A stretch of 64,000 nt of DNA from an uncultured Pseudomonadota bacterium (GTDB taxonomy: Bacteria > Myxococcota_A > UBA796 > JAFGLY01). Below, piece after piece: positions 25,574-33,192 of this stretch. Every line of letters begins with the position of its first letter. Position 1 is the first letter of the stretch. The notes beneath the pieces were generated by a model. That model did not search any database. It saw nothing but the letters and a program-made list of their open reading frames with translations, and was not told where the DNA came from. A program made the position numbers and the translations under genes. The DNA is taken from positions 1 through 64,000 of the forward strand of contig CALDOK010000192.1 of assembly GCA_937912125.1 (NCBI GenBank), written 5' to 3'.

Positions 25574-26873
25574 GGCGCAGAGCATGCCACGGAACGCCAC
25601 GCCGGGTCAGCCGTCCGAGCTGGGCGTCCGACCTCCGCCTGGGATCCGTCGCGTCCTGGTGCTGGCCCTGTGGGTGGCCTCGCTGCTGGTGTCGCTGGGG
25701 GCCGACCAGCCCCTGCCGGAACGCCCTGCGGGTCAGCCTGCGGCGCTGTCCGTGGCCATGGCCCTCGAGCTGGCGCTGTTGGCGGAGGGGGACTGGGACT
25801 CCACCCCCGGCAGCCTGGAACAGGCCCGCGCCTTGTTCGGACGTCCTGATCTGGTCCAGGCTCAGGTCCGAGACTTGGCTATAGAGGCCGCTCGGTCCTG
25901 GTCTGGTCGCACCGAGCCGGCGCGGCGCCTCTACCTCGCCTGGATCCGCGTGCAGCGGGCGGATGAGCGTCTGGCCACCCTGGAGGTCGAGGGGGCGGTG
26001 GGTCAGCTGGCGCGCACCGGGCTGGTGGCCGAGTTCTGCGGAGCTCTCGGGGGCAGCACCCATCTTCCGCCCAACCAGGCGGTGGGCCTGCTGGCCACCA
26101 GCGCGGCGACCCACGACGCCGTCTTCGCCCTCGAGCGCGTGGGGGCCGCCCTCGAGGCCATCGTGCCCACCACGCTGCTGGGAGCCCACCAGCTGGTGGC
26201 CTGGCGGACCCTGCTGGCGGTGGCGCGGGTGCCCGGGCCGGTGGCCGATCTGCGCATCCCCAGGGCGCAGGGCCTGCCCCTCGAGCGCCCGGTGGCCCCC
26301 CTGATCCGGGTGGAGCCCGAGCGGGTCATCCTGTCCAGCCGCGCCCTGGTCTCGTGGTCCAAGGGCCAGCTCGTGGTGGACCAGGGCCCCGTCGCCGAGT
26401 CCCTCGACAGCTGGTCGCCCAGCTCCTGGCAGCGGTGGCAGGCCATCGCGCGGCGACGGTCGGAGCTGTCGCTGGCCGGGATCACCGTGCTGCCGCCAGC
26501 AGACGCCCACCGTGCGGGTCAGGTGCTCACCCCCAACATCGCCGCTGATCCCGATCTACCCGTAGAGCGCCTCGTCCAGATCATGGGATCCCTCCACGCC
26601 GAGGGCGTGGAGCAGCTCTGCCTGCTCGTGCGCCCCGCCGAGCACCTCGAGGTGCGCCAGGTCTGTGTGCCCTTCGTGGCTGGTGTCCCCACAGGAGGCG
26701 TGGTCTGGCGCCTGGGCCCGGGTGGGCTCTACACGGATCAACTCCCGTCAGGCGGGCAGGACGCCTGGGTGGTCGCGCAGCCCGGTGCTCGGGTCGAAGA
26801 CCTGGTGCTGGCGCTCGAAGAAGCGCACCACGCGGGCCGCTCCCTGGGGCTGGCGGCCCGGGAGGGCATCTGA
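25572..26873 (+). CDS. Single-pass membrane protein with ExbD/TolR-like periplasmic segments
   Basis: 433 residues. After a short Pro-rich start a membrane segment lies at about 28-42 (VLVLALWVASLLVSLGA). The middle is helical and unrecognised. Near residues 317-352 the pattern TPNIAADPDLPVERLVQIMGSLHAEGVEQLCLLVRP resembles the ExbD/TolR repeat (residue DxxVxxxxVxxVMxxLxxxGV), and a second, weaker copy ends the protein (GARVEDLVLALEEAHHAG). That would make it a periplasmic partner of an energized complex, but no ExbB/TolQ gene is near. GAGG precedes the ATG at 25572; ATG 25584 is an alternative. It starts head-to-head with the pseudokinase gene and its stop abuts the DnaJ-domain gene. Confidence 0.5.
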   Translation: MAQSMPRNATPGQPSELGVRPPPGIRRVLVLALWVASLLVSLGADQPLPERPAGQPAALSVAMALELALLAEGDWDSTPGSLEQARALFGRPDLVQAQVRDLAIEAARSWSGRTEPARRLYLAWIRVQRADERLATLEVEGAVGQLARTGLVAEFCGALGGSTHLPPNQAVGLLATSAATHDAVFALERVGAALEAIVPTTLLGAHQLVAWRTLLAVARVPGPVADLRIPRAQGLPLERPVAPLIRVEPERVILSSRALVSWSKGQLVVDQGPVAESLDSWSPSSWQRWQAIARRRSELSLAGITVLPPADAHRAGQVLTPNIAADPDLPVERLVQIMGSLHAEGVEQLCLLVRPAEHLEVRQVCVPFVAGVPTGGVVWRLGPGGLYTDQLPSGGQDAWVVAQPGARVEDLVLALEEAHHAGRSLGLAAREGI

Positions 26874-27443
26874 CTAGGCATCACTGGCGGCGGCCCGGTG
26901 CTCCTGGAGCACCAGCAGGCGGCCGGAGTCGATGCTGTGGCGGAGCTGCTCGACCTGATCGACGCCCTCGACGGTGATGGACAGGCTGCCGCTCTGCTCG
27001 CGGTCGATGAAGCCCTTGGTCCGGAGGTACCACAGGTGGAACTCGAGCAGCTCGATGGGGACGTCCAGCAGGGAGGATAGACCGTAGTCCCCCAGCCCCG
27101 GCGAGCGGGGAGAGCGCCTGCGCTGGGTGTACAGCAGCGACAGGATCTTGGTGCGGATCTCCTGGTCGTCCACCAGCACGCCGTCGTCCGAGGCCTCGCT
27201 CACCAGCTTCCACTGCCCGTCCCAGTGGTGCTTGTGTTCCACGTCGTAGCTGGCGCGCTGCACCGGGTCGCACAGGATCTCGTGACCGGTCACCAGCCGG
27301 GCGAAGCGGGCGGCGTCGCCGGTGTCCTGGTTGTCGGGGTGGTAGCGCTTGGCCAGGTGGCGAAAGACGCGCGTGATGGTGTCCTGGTCGGCGTTGGAGC
27401 TGACCTGGAGCTGTTCATAGTGGTCCACGAAGCCTGGTTTCAT
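26874..27443 (-). CDS. DnaJ-domain protein
   Basis: 189 residues with a J domain at the N-terminus (about 8-70): DHYEQLQVSSNADQDTITRVFRHLAKRYHPDNQD carries the HPD loop (residues 35-37) that stimulates DnaK ATPase. It is followed by ARLVTGHEILCDPVQRASYD, the usual end of a J domain. The rest (about 80-189) has no zinc-finger or client-binding domain of DnaJ but looks like a helical, winged-helix-type region (VPIELLEFHLWYLRTKGFIDRE). It is therefore a type III J protein with an unknown client. ATG at 27443 is preceded by GAGGA. It is convergent and immediately adjacent to the ExbD-like gene. Confidence 0.85.
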   Translation of the reverse strand: MKPGFVDHYEQLQVSSNADQDTITRVFRHLAKRYHPDNQDTGDAARFARLVTGHEILCDPVQRASYDVEHKHHWDGQWKLVSEASDDGVLVDDQEIRTKILSLLYTQRRRSPRSPGLGDYGLSSLLDVPIELLEFHLWYLRTKGFIDREQSGSLSITVEGVDQVEQLRHSIDSGRLLVLQEHRAAASDA

Positions 27444-27475
27444 GGGGGCGTGTCCTCGTGGTCGGTCGCGCCCGG

Positions 27476-27496
27476 CGCTGCGGGGAGTCCGCAGCG
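27476..27496. other. Perfect 8-bp stem-loop upstream of the DnaJ-domain gene
   Basis: CGCTGCGG-ggagt-CCGCAGCG forms an 8-bp stem with a 5-base loop in the 182-base gap between the selenoprotein stop and the DnaJ-domain gene start. There is no T-run on the minus strand, so it is not a standard terminator. The rest of the gap is also structured (GCTGT-GCCC-ACAGC), but I recognise no RNA gene. Confidence 0.35.
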
Positions 27497-27625
27497 GGAC
27501 GGGACCCGTGATCCGATGGTAGCCGAGCCGGCCGAGCCCACCCGGCCGAGACAGCGCGGCTGTGGGCACAGCTACCGAGTCGACCCGGACGGCTCCGGCG
27601 CAGCGATGGGGTGGCGAGCCTGTCG

Positions 27626-28273
27626 CTACTCGTCGTAGACGTACGCCTCGAGCATCGACTGGTACCAGGCGGTGTCGATCTCGGCGACGAGGGCGCCGCG
27701 GTCGATGATCGTGGAGTTCGGCACGGTGATGCTGGGATCCCAGCGCGCGAAGACCTCTCGGTTGGGGTCCGAGAGGATGGGGAAGCTGAGGTTCTTCTCG
27801 GCGGCGTAGGCGGCGGCCTCGGCCGAGGTGGTGTCGTACATCACCATCAGGGGGATGAAGCCGTCGGGGCCGTATTCCTGGAAAGTCCACTCCAGACCTG
27901 GAGCGTTGCCTGCGCAGCCGCTTCAACTGAATCCAGCGAACTCGATCAGCACCACCCGGCCGCAGAAGTCATGCAGCGACACCGTGTCGCCGTACTGATC
28001 TTCGAGGGCGAAGTCGAAGGCCACCTGGCCCTCGCCGTTGCCGGTGGCCTCGATGGTGTCGTTGCACTCGCTGTCCTTGCGCCAGCCACCTGCGTAGGGC
28101 TGGTCCTGGGCGTCCAGCGGGTCGCTGCCGGCGTCCTGCTCGGCGCCGTTGGTGAAGCCGTCGCCGTCTTCGTCACCCGACGGGTCCAGGCCCTGGCCAC
28201 CCCCGGTGTCGTCCTTGTCAGGATCTCCGCAGGCCACGAGGCCGAGCAGGCTGAGGAAGGCGAGCCAGCGCAT
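27626..28273 (-). CDS. Selenocysteine-containing redoxin-domain lipoprotein (UxxC), read through TGA at 27923-27925
   Basis: Read as one gene of 215 residues including Sec 117. A lipoprotein signal ends at LVAC (Cys 15), followed by an Asp/Gly-rich calcium-loop linker (DEDGDGFTNGAEQDAGSDPLD). The AhpC/TSA-thioredoxin-like domain starts at about residue 80: AFDFALEDQYGDTVSLHDFCG, VVLIEFAGFS, then the TGA, then SGCAGNAPGLE. The TGA stands exactly where the first Cys of the CxxC redox motif is expected, giving U-S-G-C (U117, C120). Coding continues in the same frame with conserved thioredoxin elements (PLMVMYDTT, SFPILSDPN, VPNSTIID) to the true stop at 27626. A SECIS-like hairpin lies just downstream of the TGA. 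ATG at 28273 has AGGAGG upstream. It would be an extracytoplasmic thiol or peroxide redox protein. Alternatives are a nonsense mutation or sequencing error. Confidence 0.82.
27888..27925 (-). promoter_or_regulatory. Bacterial SECIS-like element directing Sec insertion
   Basis: On the minus-strand transcript the UGA (27925-27923) is followed, 17 bases later, by the hairpin CGCUCCA-GGUC-UGGAGUG at 27905-27888. It has a 7-bp stem (one G-U pair) and a GGUC apical loop. The core CAGGUCUG is identical to the apical part of the E. coli fdhF SECIS, to which SelB binds. The distance from UGA to the loop (24 bases intervening) is within the known bacterial range. It lies entirely inside the coding sequence, as bacterial SECIS elements do. 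Confidence 0.75.
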
Positions 28274-28307
28274 GGAACCTCCTGCGTGGTGGGTGCTCGT
28301 TGGGCTC

Positions 28308-28336
28308 AGCATAGGGCCCACGCTTCCGGGACACAA
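28308..28336 (-). promoter_or_regulatory. Possible promoter of the selenoprotein gene
   Basis: On the minus strand TTGTGT (28336-28331) and TATGCT (28313-28308) are separated by 17 bases and lie about 35 bases before the ATG. It is a moderate sigma-70-like match. The resemblance to the TTGTGG box before hdrC is noted but not strong. Confidence 0.35.
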
Positions 28337-28363
28337 GGGCGCCGCGAGGGGCTGACGGATCCC

Positions 28364-30877
28364 TCACTCGTCGATGTAGCCCAGGGCCTCGAGGTGTTCG
28401 TTCATGCCACCGTCGTTGGCCTCGAGCTCGCCCTCATGGGGGTAGGGCAGGGGGCTTTGGTGGAGGGTGAGGGTGAAGCGGTGGTCGCCCCTGCCTGCGG
28501 TCACCAGGGTCTGACGCCGGGCTAATACCAGGCTTGGATCCCGCGCACGGGGCGAGCGCTGGCCGGTCCAGCTGTCCTCGCCGCACTCCACCACAAGCTG
28601 CAGATCAGCGACGTCCAGGGGGTCGCCCACGGGCTGGACGAAGATCTCCCGCGGCAGGTACAGGCCGTCGCCCTGGGCGACACTCAGCTCGCTGCCCGCC
28701 AGCACTGGGTTGGCCATGTCGCCGGTGAGGGACAGGGGGTGCCAGGCCTGCTCGAAGCCCGCCCCGTGGTGCAGCGTGACCCGCCCCTCGAAGTCCTGGA
28801 CGATGCGGCCGTCCCCCGGGCCGTACAGGCGCCAGACCGGGCGGACTTCGCGCTCCAGGGCCTGGGCCAGCAGGGGAGGAAAGCGCTGCAGGTCGGCTTC
28901 GGGTGTCCCGGCGAGATCCTGCAGCTCGTCCGGGTCGGTCCGCAGATCGTACAGCTGCTGGGTTCCGCCCCTGGCGACCCACTTGAGGCCCTCGGGCGCC
29001 AGCACGCCCCAGGCCTCGTCGTCGTAGAGCAGGCCCCCGAAGAAGTGCGCGCGCGCGGCCAGCTCCTGCATCGCCTGGGTGTCGCCCTTTGCCGCGGGCA
29101 GCAGGGAACGCCCAAGCAGATCCTGGTGACCTTCAGCGCCCAGTTGATCCAACAGGGTGGGGGTCAGATCCAGCAGGGAGACGGGGACCTCCACCCGCCC
29201 AGGCGGCAAGCCGGGAGCCCGGATGGCCAGGGGGACGCGCAGCAGCTCGTCGTACAGGGTGTGGCCGTGCTCCACGCTGCCGTGCTCGAAGAACTCCTCC
29301 CCGTGGTCTGAGAACACCACCACCACGGCGTCTTCCCGCAGTGAGCCCAGCAGGCGCTCAAGCTCGTGATCCATGAAGAGGATGTTCTGGTCGTAGCGGC
29401 CAACCAGGTAGTCGCGCACCAGGTCCTGCCGCTCGCCGCGGAGATTCAGCCCCCGCAGCCCGCGCCGGTTGATCTTGCCCGCCAGCCCCTCGGGTTCCTC
29501 GCCTGCCCAGCGTCCCTGGTAGGCCTCGGGCTCGTTGTAGGGCATGTGGGGGTCCATCAGCTGGACCATCACCATGGCGTCGCGGTCCTTGTGGCGATCC
29601 AGGAAGGCGATGGCGCGGTCCACCTGCTCGTCCGCCGGCGCCAGCAAGTGGTAGCCATACCAGCCCCAGCCGTGGCCCATGTCGAAGGCGGAGGTGAGGA
29701 AGGCGTTGGCGACGAAGGCGCCGGTGACGAAGCCCAGCTCGGCCAGTCGCTCTTGCAGGGTGACGGCCTGGCCCCAGGCACCCTGGGGCATGCCCGTGAG
29801 CAACGCGCGCGCGGAGGGGAGAGTCCACGAAGAGGTGGCGCGGGCGTCGTCGAAGACCGCGGCTCCCGACATCCAGGCGTCCAGGGCCGGAGTGGTGGGG
29901 CGCTCGTAGCCGTAGGCGCCCACGTGGTCCCGGCGCAGGGTGTCCACGAAGACCAGCACCACCTGCCGCGGGCGCTGGCTGGGCGAGTAGACCACCGGGT
30001 TGGCCAGGAAGACGTAGTCCAGCAGCGGGCTGTCCCCCGGCTCGCTGATCAGCTCGAGCTCCACCTGCTGGCCGGCCCAGGCCTCGAGATCCGCCCGGAT
30101 GGGATTCCAGCCGTCACATGCCAGGCGGTGGACCTTCAGCTCGGTCACCACGCCGTCGGCGTGGACCCGCAGCCGCAGCAGCGCGCCATCGGAGGCCAGG
30201 CCCTGGTCCACCGCGGGCTCCAGCAGGCGCGCCTCCAGATCCAACACGGCCCCCGGGGGCACCGTGACCCGCCACCGCGCCAGCCCCGGGGCGGGGAGCA
30301 GCACGCCGCGGCGGAGCTCGTCGTCCACACTCAGCTCCCGCAGGGCAAAGGCGGCCCCTTCCAGCGTCGAGCTGGCCGGGTCCAGGGCGTTCTCCCAGGC
30401 TGCAGCGGGTGGGTAGCGGACGCGGAGCGAGCCTGCGCGGGGGGGCTCCGAGCCCAGCGCGGGCCGGATCTGAAGCTCGCCGGCCCTGGCCCGCCAGGTG
30501 GTGAGCTCGGGCTGTGCGCTGCGATCCCAGTTGTAGACCAGCTCTTCGTCGTCGGGGCCCAGCAGCGCCATGCCATCGGGCGGCGTGCGCGTGGTGTGGC
30601 CGTAGAAGACCTGGCCTACGGGCAGGGCGACGCAGTACGCTTCGAGCCCTTCGTCCCGCCAGCAGCGCTCCGGTTCCTGGCGCAGGGTGGCGATGGAGGG
30701 CGTGGGCAGCCCGTGGGGGTGGTTGGTGGAGGGGAGCTCGAGGGCCACCAGGGCCTGGGGCTGGTGCGCGAGCAGCAGGGGCGCGGCCGGTGCAAACTCC
30801 GGCAGCGCCGCCGGGCATCCGAGCAGCTGCGTCGAGAGCAGCGCGAGCGCCGCGGGGAACCCCGGCCGCCCCCTCAT
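28364..30877 (-). CDS. Sulfatase/phosphatase-fold lipoprotein
   Basis: 837 residues with a lipoprotein signal ending at LLGC (about Cys 21). The N-terminal 300 residues are beta-rich and may bind a sugar or glycan. The alkaline-phosphatase/sulfatase domain runs from about 312 to 640: VFVDTLRRDHVGAYGY (metal ligand Asp), SSWTLPSARALLTG (nucleophile segment), and FSDHGEEFFEHGSVEHGH (metal ligands). Where true sulfatases have Cys or Ser for formylglycine, this protein has Thr (TLPSAR), so formylglycine chemistry is unlikely; a phosphodiesterase or phosphotransferase role is possible. The ATG at 30877 overlaps the ABC-F stop (ATGA), so it is translated with that gene. A second protein of this kind lies at 46634-48220. 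Confidence 0.82.
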   Translation of the reverse strand: MRGRPGFPAALALLSTQLLGCPAALPEFAPAAPLLLAHQPQALVALELPSTNHPHGLPTPSIATLRQEPERCWRDEGLEAYCVALPVGQVFYGHTTRTPPDGMALLGPDDEELVYNWDRSAQPELTTWRARAGELQIRPALGSEPPRAGSLRVRYPPAAAWENALDPASSTLEGAAFALRELSVDDELRRGVLLPAPGLARWRVTVPPGAVLDLEARLLEPAVDQGLASDGALLRLRVHADGVVTELKVHRLACDGWNPIRADLEAWAGQQVELELISEPGDSPLLDYVFLANPVVYSPSQRPRQVVLVFVDTLRRDHVGAYGYERPTTPALDAWMSGAAVFDDARATSSWTLPSARALLTGMPQGAWGQAVTLQERLAELGFVTGAFVANAFLTSAFDMGHGWGWYGYHLLAPADEQVDRAIAFLDRHKDRDAMVMVQLMDPHMPYNEPEAYQGRWAGEEPEGLAGKINRRGLRGLNLRGERQDLVRDYLVGRYDQNILFMDHELERLLGSLREDAVVVVFSDHGEEFFEHGSVEHGHTLYDELLRVPLAIRAPGLPPGRVEVPVSLLDLTPTLLDQLGAEGHQDLLGRSLLPAAKGDTQAMQELAARAHFFGGLLYDDEAWGVLAPEGLKWVARGGTQQLYDLRTDPDELQDLAGTPEADLQRFPPLLAQALEREVRPVWRLYGPGDGRIVQDFEGRVTLHHGAGFEQAWHPLSLTGDMANPVLAGSELSVAQGDGLYLPREIFVQPVGDPLDVADLQLVVECGEDSWTGQRSPRARDPSLVLARRQTLVTAGRGDHRFTLTLHQSPLPYPHEGELEANDGGMNEHLEALGYIDE

Positions 30878-32763
30878 GCGGGAGCCCCCGCGCTCAGCTG
30901 CGCGTCGAGATCTTCCCACTCCAGAAACAGCTCGGCGCTCCGCGCTTCTGCGGCCTGTCGCTCCTCGCTCAGGCCGCGCAGGGCAGAGAAGTCGGTGGCC
31001 GCCTGGACCATGGCTTGGTCCAGATCCTCGATGCGGGCGTCCAGGCGTTCGATCTCCACCTGGATGGCGGTGACCCGGCGCTCCATGCGGTCGCGGTCCC
31101 GGGACTGCCGCTTGCGCACGGCGTGGGCGGCGGCGCCCTCCGCGGCGCTGTCGCGCTCGGACTCCTCGCTGCGCAGCTTGGAGGCCTCGAAGAAGGCTGC
31201 GCGGGCGCCCTCGAACAGCTCGAGCCCTCCGCCCGAGACCATCGCGACGTGAGTGGCCACATGCTCCACCAGGTAGCGGTCGTGGGTGGCCACCACCACG
31301 GTGCCCTGGAACGCGGCCAGGGCCTCGGCCAGCACGCCCACGGTCACCGCGTCGAGGTGGTTGGTGGGTTCGTCCAGCAGGAGCAGATCGTGCCGTCGCA
31401 GTGCGAAGCCCGCCAGCACCACCCGCGCCTTCTCGCCGCCCGAGAGGGAACCCACCGGGCGCAGGGCCGCGTCGCCGGACAAGCCCAGGGCGCCCAGCAC
31501 GCTGCGGACCTGCTCGGGGCTGGCCGTGGGGGCGCGGGCCAGCACCTGATCCAGGGCGCTGAGCTCCGTGTTGAGCTCCCGCGCGGCCTCCTGGGTGAAG
31601 ACCCCCAGGCGGACCCCCTCTGCGACGCGTCGGCGTCCGCCCGAGAGGGCCAGGTGGCCGGCCAGGGCCCGCAGCAGCGTGGACTTGCCGCAGCCGTTGG
31701 GGCCCAGCAGGGCCAGGCGCGAGCCGGGCTCCAGGGCCAGATCCAGGCCCAGGAAGATGGGAGGACCCCCGGGCCAGCCGATGGTGGCGTCGGACAGCTC
31801 GACAGGCGCGGAGGCCACGGGCTCTGCAGGGGGGAGCCGGAAGCGCGGCGTCTGGCGCTCGCGGCTGGGAGCTTCCACCCGCTCCATGCGGTCCAGGGTC
31901 TTCTGGCGCGCGCGGGCCTGGGAGGCCCGATCCGCCTTGGCGCGGTTGCGGTCGATGTAGTCCTGCAGGCGGGCGATCTCTTTCTGTTGCGCGTCCCAGC
32001 TCGAGCGCTCCCGCGCCAGCTGCAGGCTGCGCTCCTTCATCCAGCCGTCCAGCTTGCCCCGGAAGGTCAGCAGGCGTCCGCTGTGGACCTCGGCGATGCG
32101 GTTGCAGACCTTGTCGAGAAGATGACGGTCGTGGGACACCACCACCAGGGCGTGGGCGTAGCGCTCGAGGAAGCCCGCGAGCCAGCTGCGGGCGGCCATG
32201 TCCAGGTGGTTGGTGGGCTCGTCCAGCAGCAGGAGTTCGGGCTCCGACAGCAGCAGGCAGGCCAGCTCGATGCGCACCTGCCAGCCCCCCGAGAAGGCGT
32301 CGCAGGGGCGCCTCCAGTCCTCCTTGCGGAAGCCCAGGCCGTGCAGCACCTCGCCCACGCGCTCCTCGGCGGCGTACCCCCCGGCCAGCCTGAAGCGCTC
32401 GGTGGCCTCTCCCAGGGCGGCCGCGGCGCTGGTGTCGCCGTCCAGCACCGCCCGCTCGGCCCGGTCGAGCTCCTGCCGCAGGCGTCCCAGGCGGGTCATG
32501 GACGCGCGAGCTTCGTCCCACAAGGGCCGCTCGCCCCGGCTGGGGGGCTGCTGCCGCAGGTAGCCGAGGGCCAGCCCTGGGCGCAGCCGCACCGTGCCCC
32601 GCTCGAGGTCCAGCTCGCCTGTGATCACGCGGATCAGCGAGGTCTTCCCGCAGCCGTTGGGGCCCATCAGGCCCACCCGGTCACCCTGATGCACACCCCA
32701 GGAGGCGTCGACCAGCAGGTCGCGCCCTCCGAGGCTCAGGGTGGCTCGCTCGAACCGTAGCAT
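30874..32763 (-). CDS. ABC-F family ATPase (Uup/YheS-like)
   Basis: 629 residues, two ATP-binding cassettes and no membrane segments. Cassette 1: Walker A GPNGCGKTS (about 37), signature FSGGWQVR (about 160), Walker B LLLLDEPTNHLD. The linker at about 250-320 is charged and helical. Cassette 2: Walker A GPNGCGKST (about 360), signature LSGGEKARV (about 445), Walker B LLLLDEPTNHLD. A C-terminal coiled coil (about 545-629) is rich in Arg and Glu, as in Uup. ABC-F proteins bind ribosomes or RNA and relieve stalling; some protect from antibiotics, but nothing here shows resistance. The ATG at 32763 fits the family start; the upstream frame is open but not conserved. It is coupled to the sulfatase gene downstream. 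Confidence 0.93.
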   Translation of the reverse strand: MLRFERATLSLGGRDLLVDASWGVHQGDRVGLMGPNGCGKTSLIRVITGELDLERGTVRLRPGLALGYLRQQPPSRGERPLWDEARASMTRLGRLRQELDRAERAVLDGDTSAAAALGEATERFRLAGGYAAEERVGEVLHGLGFRKEDWRRPCDAFSGGWQVRIELACLLLSEPELLLLDEPTNHLDMAARSWLAGFLERYAHALVVVSHDRHLLDKVCNRIAEVHSGRLLTFRGKLDGWMKERSLQLARERSSWDAQQKEIARLQDYIDRNRAKADRASQARARQKTLDRMERVEAPSRERQTPRFRLPPAEPVASAPVELSDATIGWPGGPPIFLGLDLALEPGSRLALLGPNGCGKSTLLRALAGHLALSGGRRRVAEGVRLGVFTQEAARELNTELSALDQVLARAPTASPEQVRSVLGALGLSGDAALRPVGSLSGGEKARVVLAGFALRRHDLLLLDEPTNHLDAVTVGVLAEALAAFQGTVVVATHDRYLVEHVATHVAMVSGGGLELFEGARAAFFEASKLRSEESERDSAAEGAAAHAVRKRQSRDRDRMERRVTAIQVEIERLDARIEDLDQAMVQAATDFSALRGLSEERQAAEARSAELFLEWEDLDAQLSAGAPA

Positions 32764-32827
32764 GGCCGCGCCAGTAACCCGTGGGCAAGCGTTCAGGATC
32801 CGCGAGTACGGCATCGGCCGGGCTGCG

Positions 32828-32846
32828 GGGGGACGTAAAGTCCCCC
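32828..32846. terminator. GC-rich stem-loop between small lipoprotein and ABC-F gene
   Basis: GGGGGAC-gtaaa-GTCCCCC is a perfect 7-bp stem in the 137-base gap between the small lipoprotein stop and the ABC-F start, both on the minus strand. No T-run follows on the minus strand. It may end the upstream transcript or act in the ABC-F leader. Confidence 0.3.
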
Positions 32847-32900
32847 AGCTGGGCGGCCGGCGACGGGGCGCCCCGCGCAGAGTGCCGGGCGCCTCGGGCG

Positions 32901-33179
32901 TCAGTCCACCAGCCCGTACTCGTGCTCGCACTCGACGATCAGGAAGGTGTCGCAGGCGGCGTCTTGGACGCAGGCGAGCTCGCCGGTCACGTCCGCGCCT
33001 TGCTCCTCGTACCAGGCGCAGCCCTGCAGGCAGGAGTCGAAGCGGGGGTAGGCGCCGTAGCTGCAGGTCTCCACCAGCTGCTCGCAGAGGTCCTGGCAGT
33101 TCGCCGAGGCGTTGGCGGCGGACTCCGGTTCGCAGGCCGTGGTGGTGAGCAGCAGGAGCAGGGGCAGGAGGGGGCGCAT
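32901..33179 (-). CDS. Small Cys-rich lipoprotein
   Basis: 92 residues with a strong lipoprotein signal (MRPLLPLLLLLTTTAC, Cys 16). The mature part has eight or more cysteines in CxxxC-like spacing (CQDLCEQLVETC, CLQGC, CVQDAAC, CEHEYG), suggesting a disulfide-stabilised helical mini-domain at the cell surface. I do not recognise a named family. Myxobacterial genomes hold many such small Cys-rich lipoproteins, and the role is unknown. The start at 33179 is chosen from the signal peptide and GGAAGATC upstream. It is the last of three consecutive lipoprotein genes on the minus strand, 13 bases after the TIG-domain gene. Confidence 0.75.
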   Translation of the reverse strand: MRPLLPLLLLLTTTACEPESAANASANCQDLCEQLVETCSYGAYPRFDSCLQGCAWYEEQGADVTGELACVQDAACDTFLIVECEHEYGLVD

Positions 33180-33192
33180 GGGATCTTCCTGG

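Noticed and set aside
27444..27625. Possible tRNA-Sec or other structured RNA gene in the gap
   Set aside because: There are hairpins, but no cloverleaf, no TTCGA T-loop and no CCA end in the right place; it does not fit a long-arm tRNA-Sec.
27626..28336. Two separate genes or a pseudogene instead of one selenoprotein
   Set aside because: Both parts are in the same frame, each is incomplete without the other, the second part lacks a ribosome site, and the TGA falls at the redox Cys with a SECIS-like hairpin behind it.
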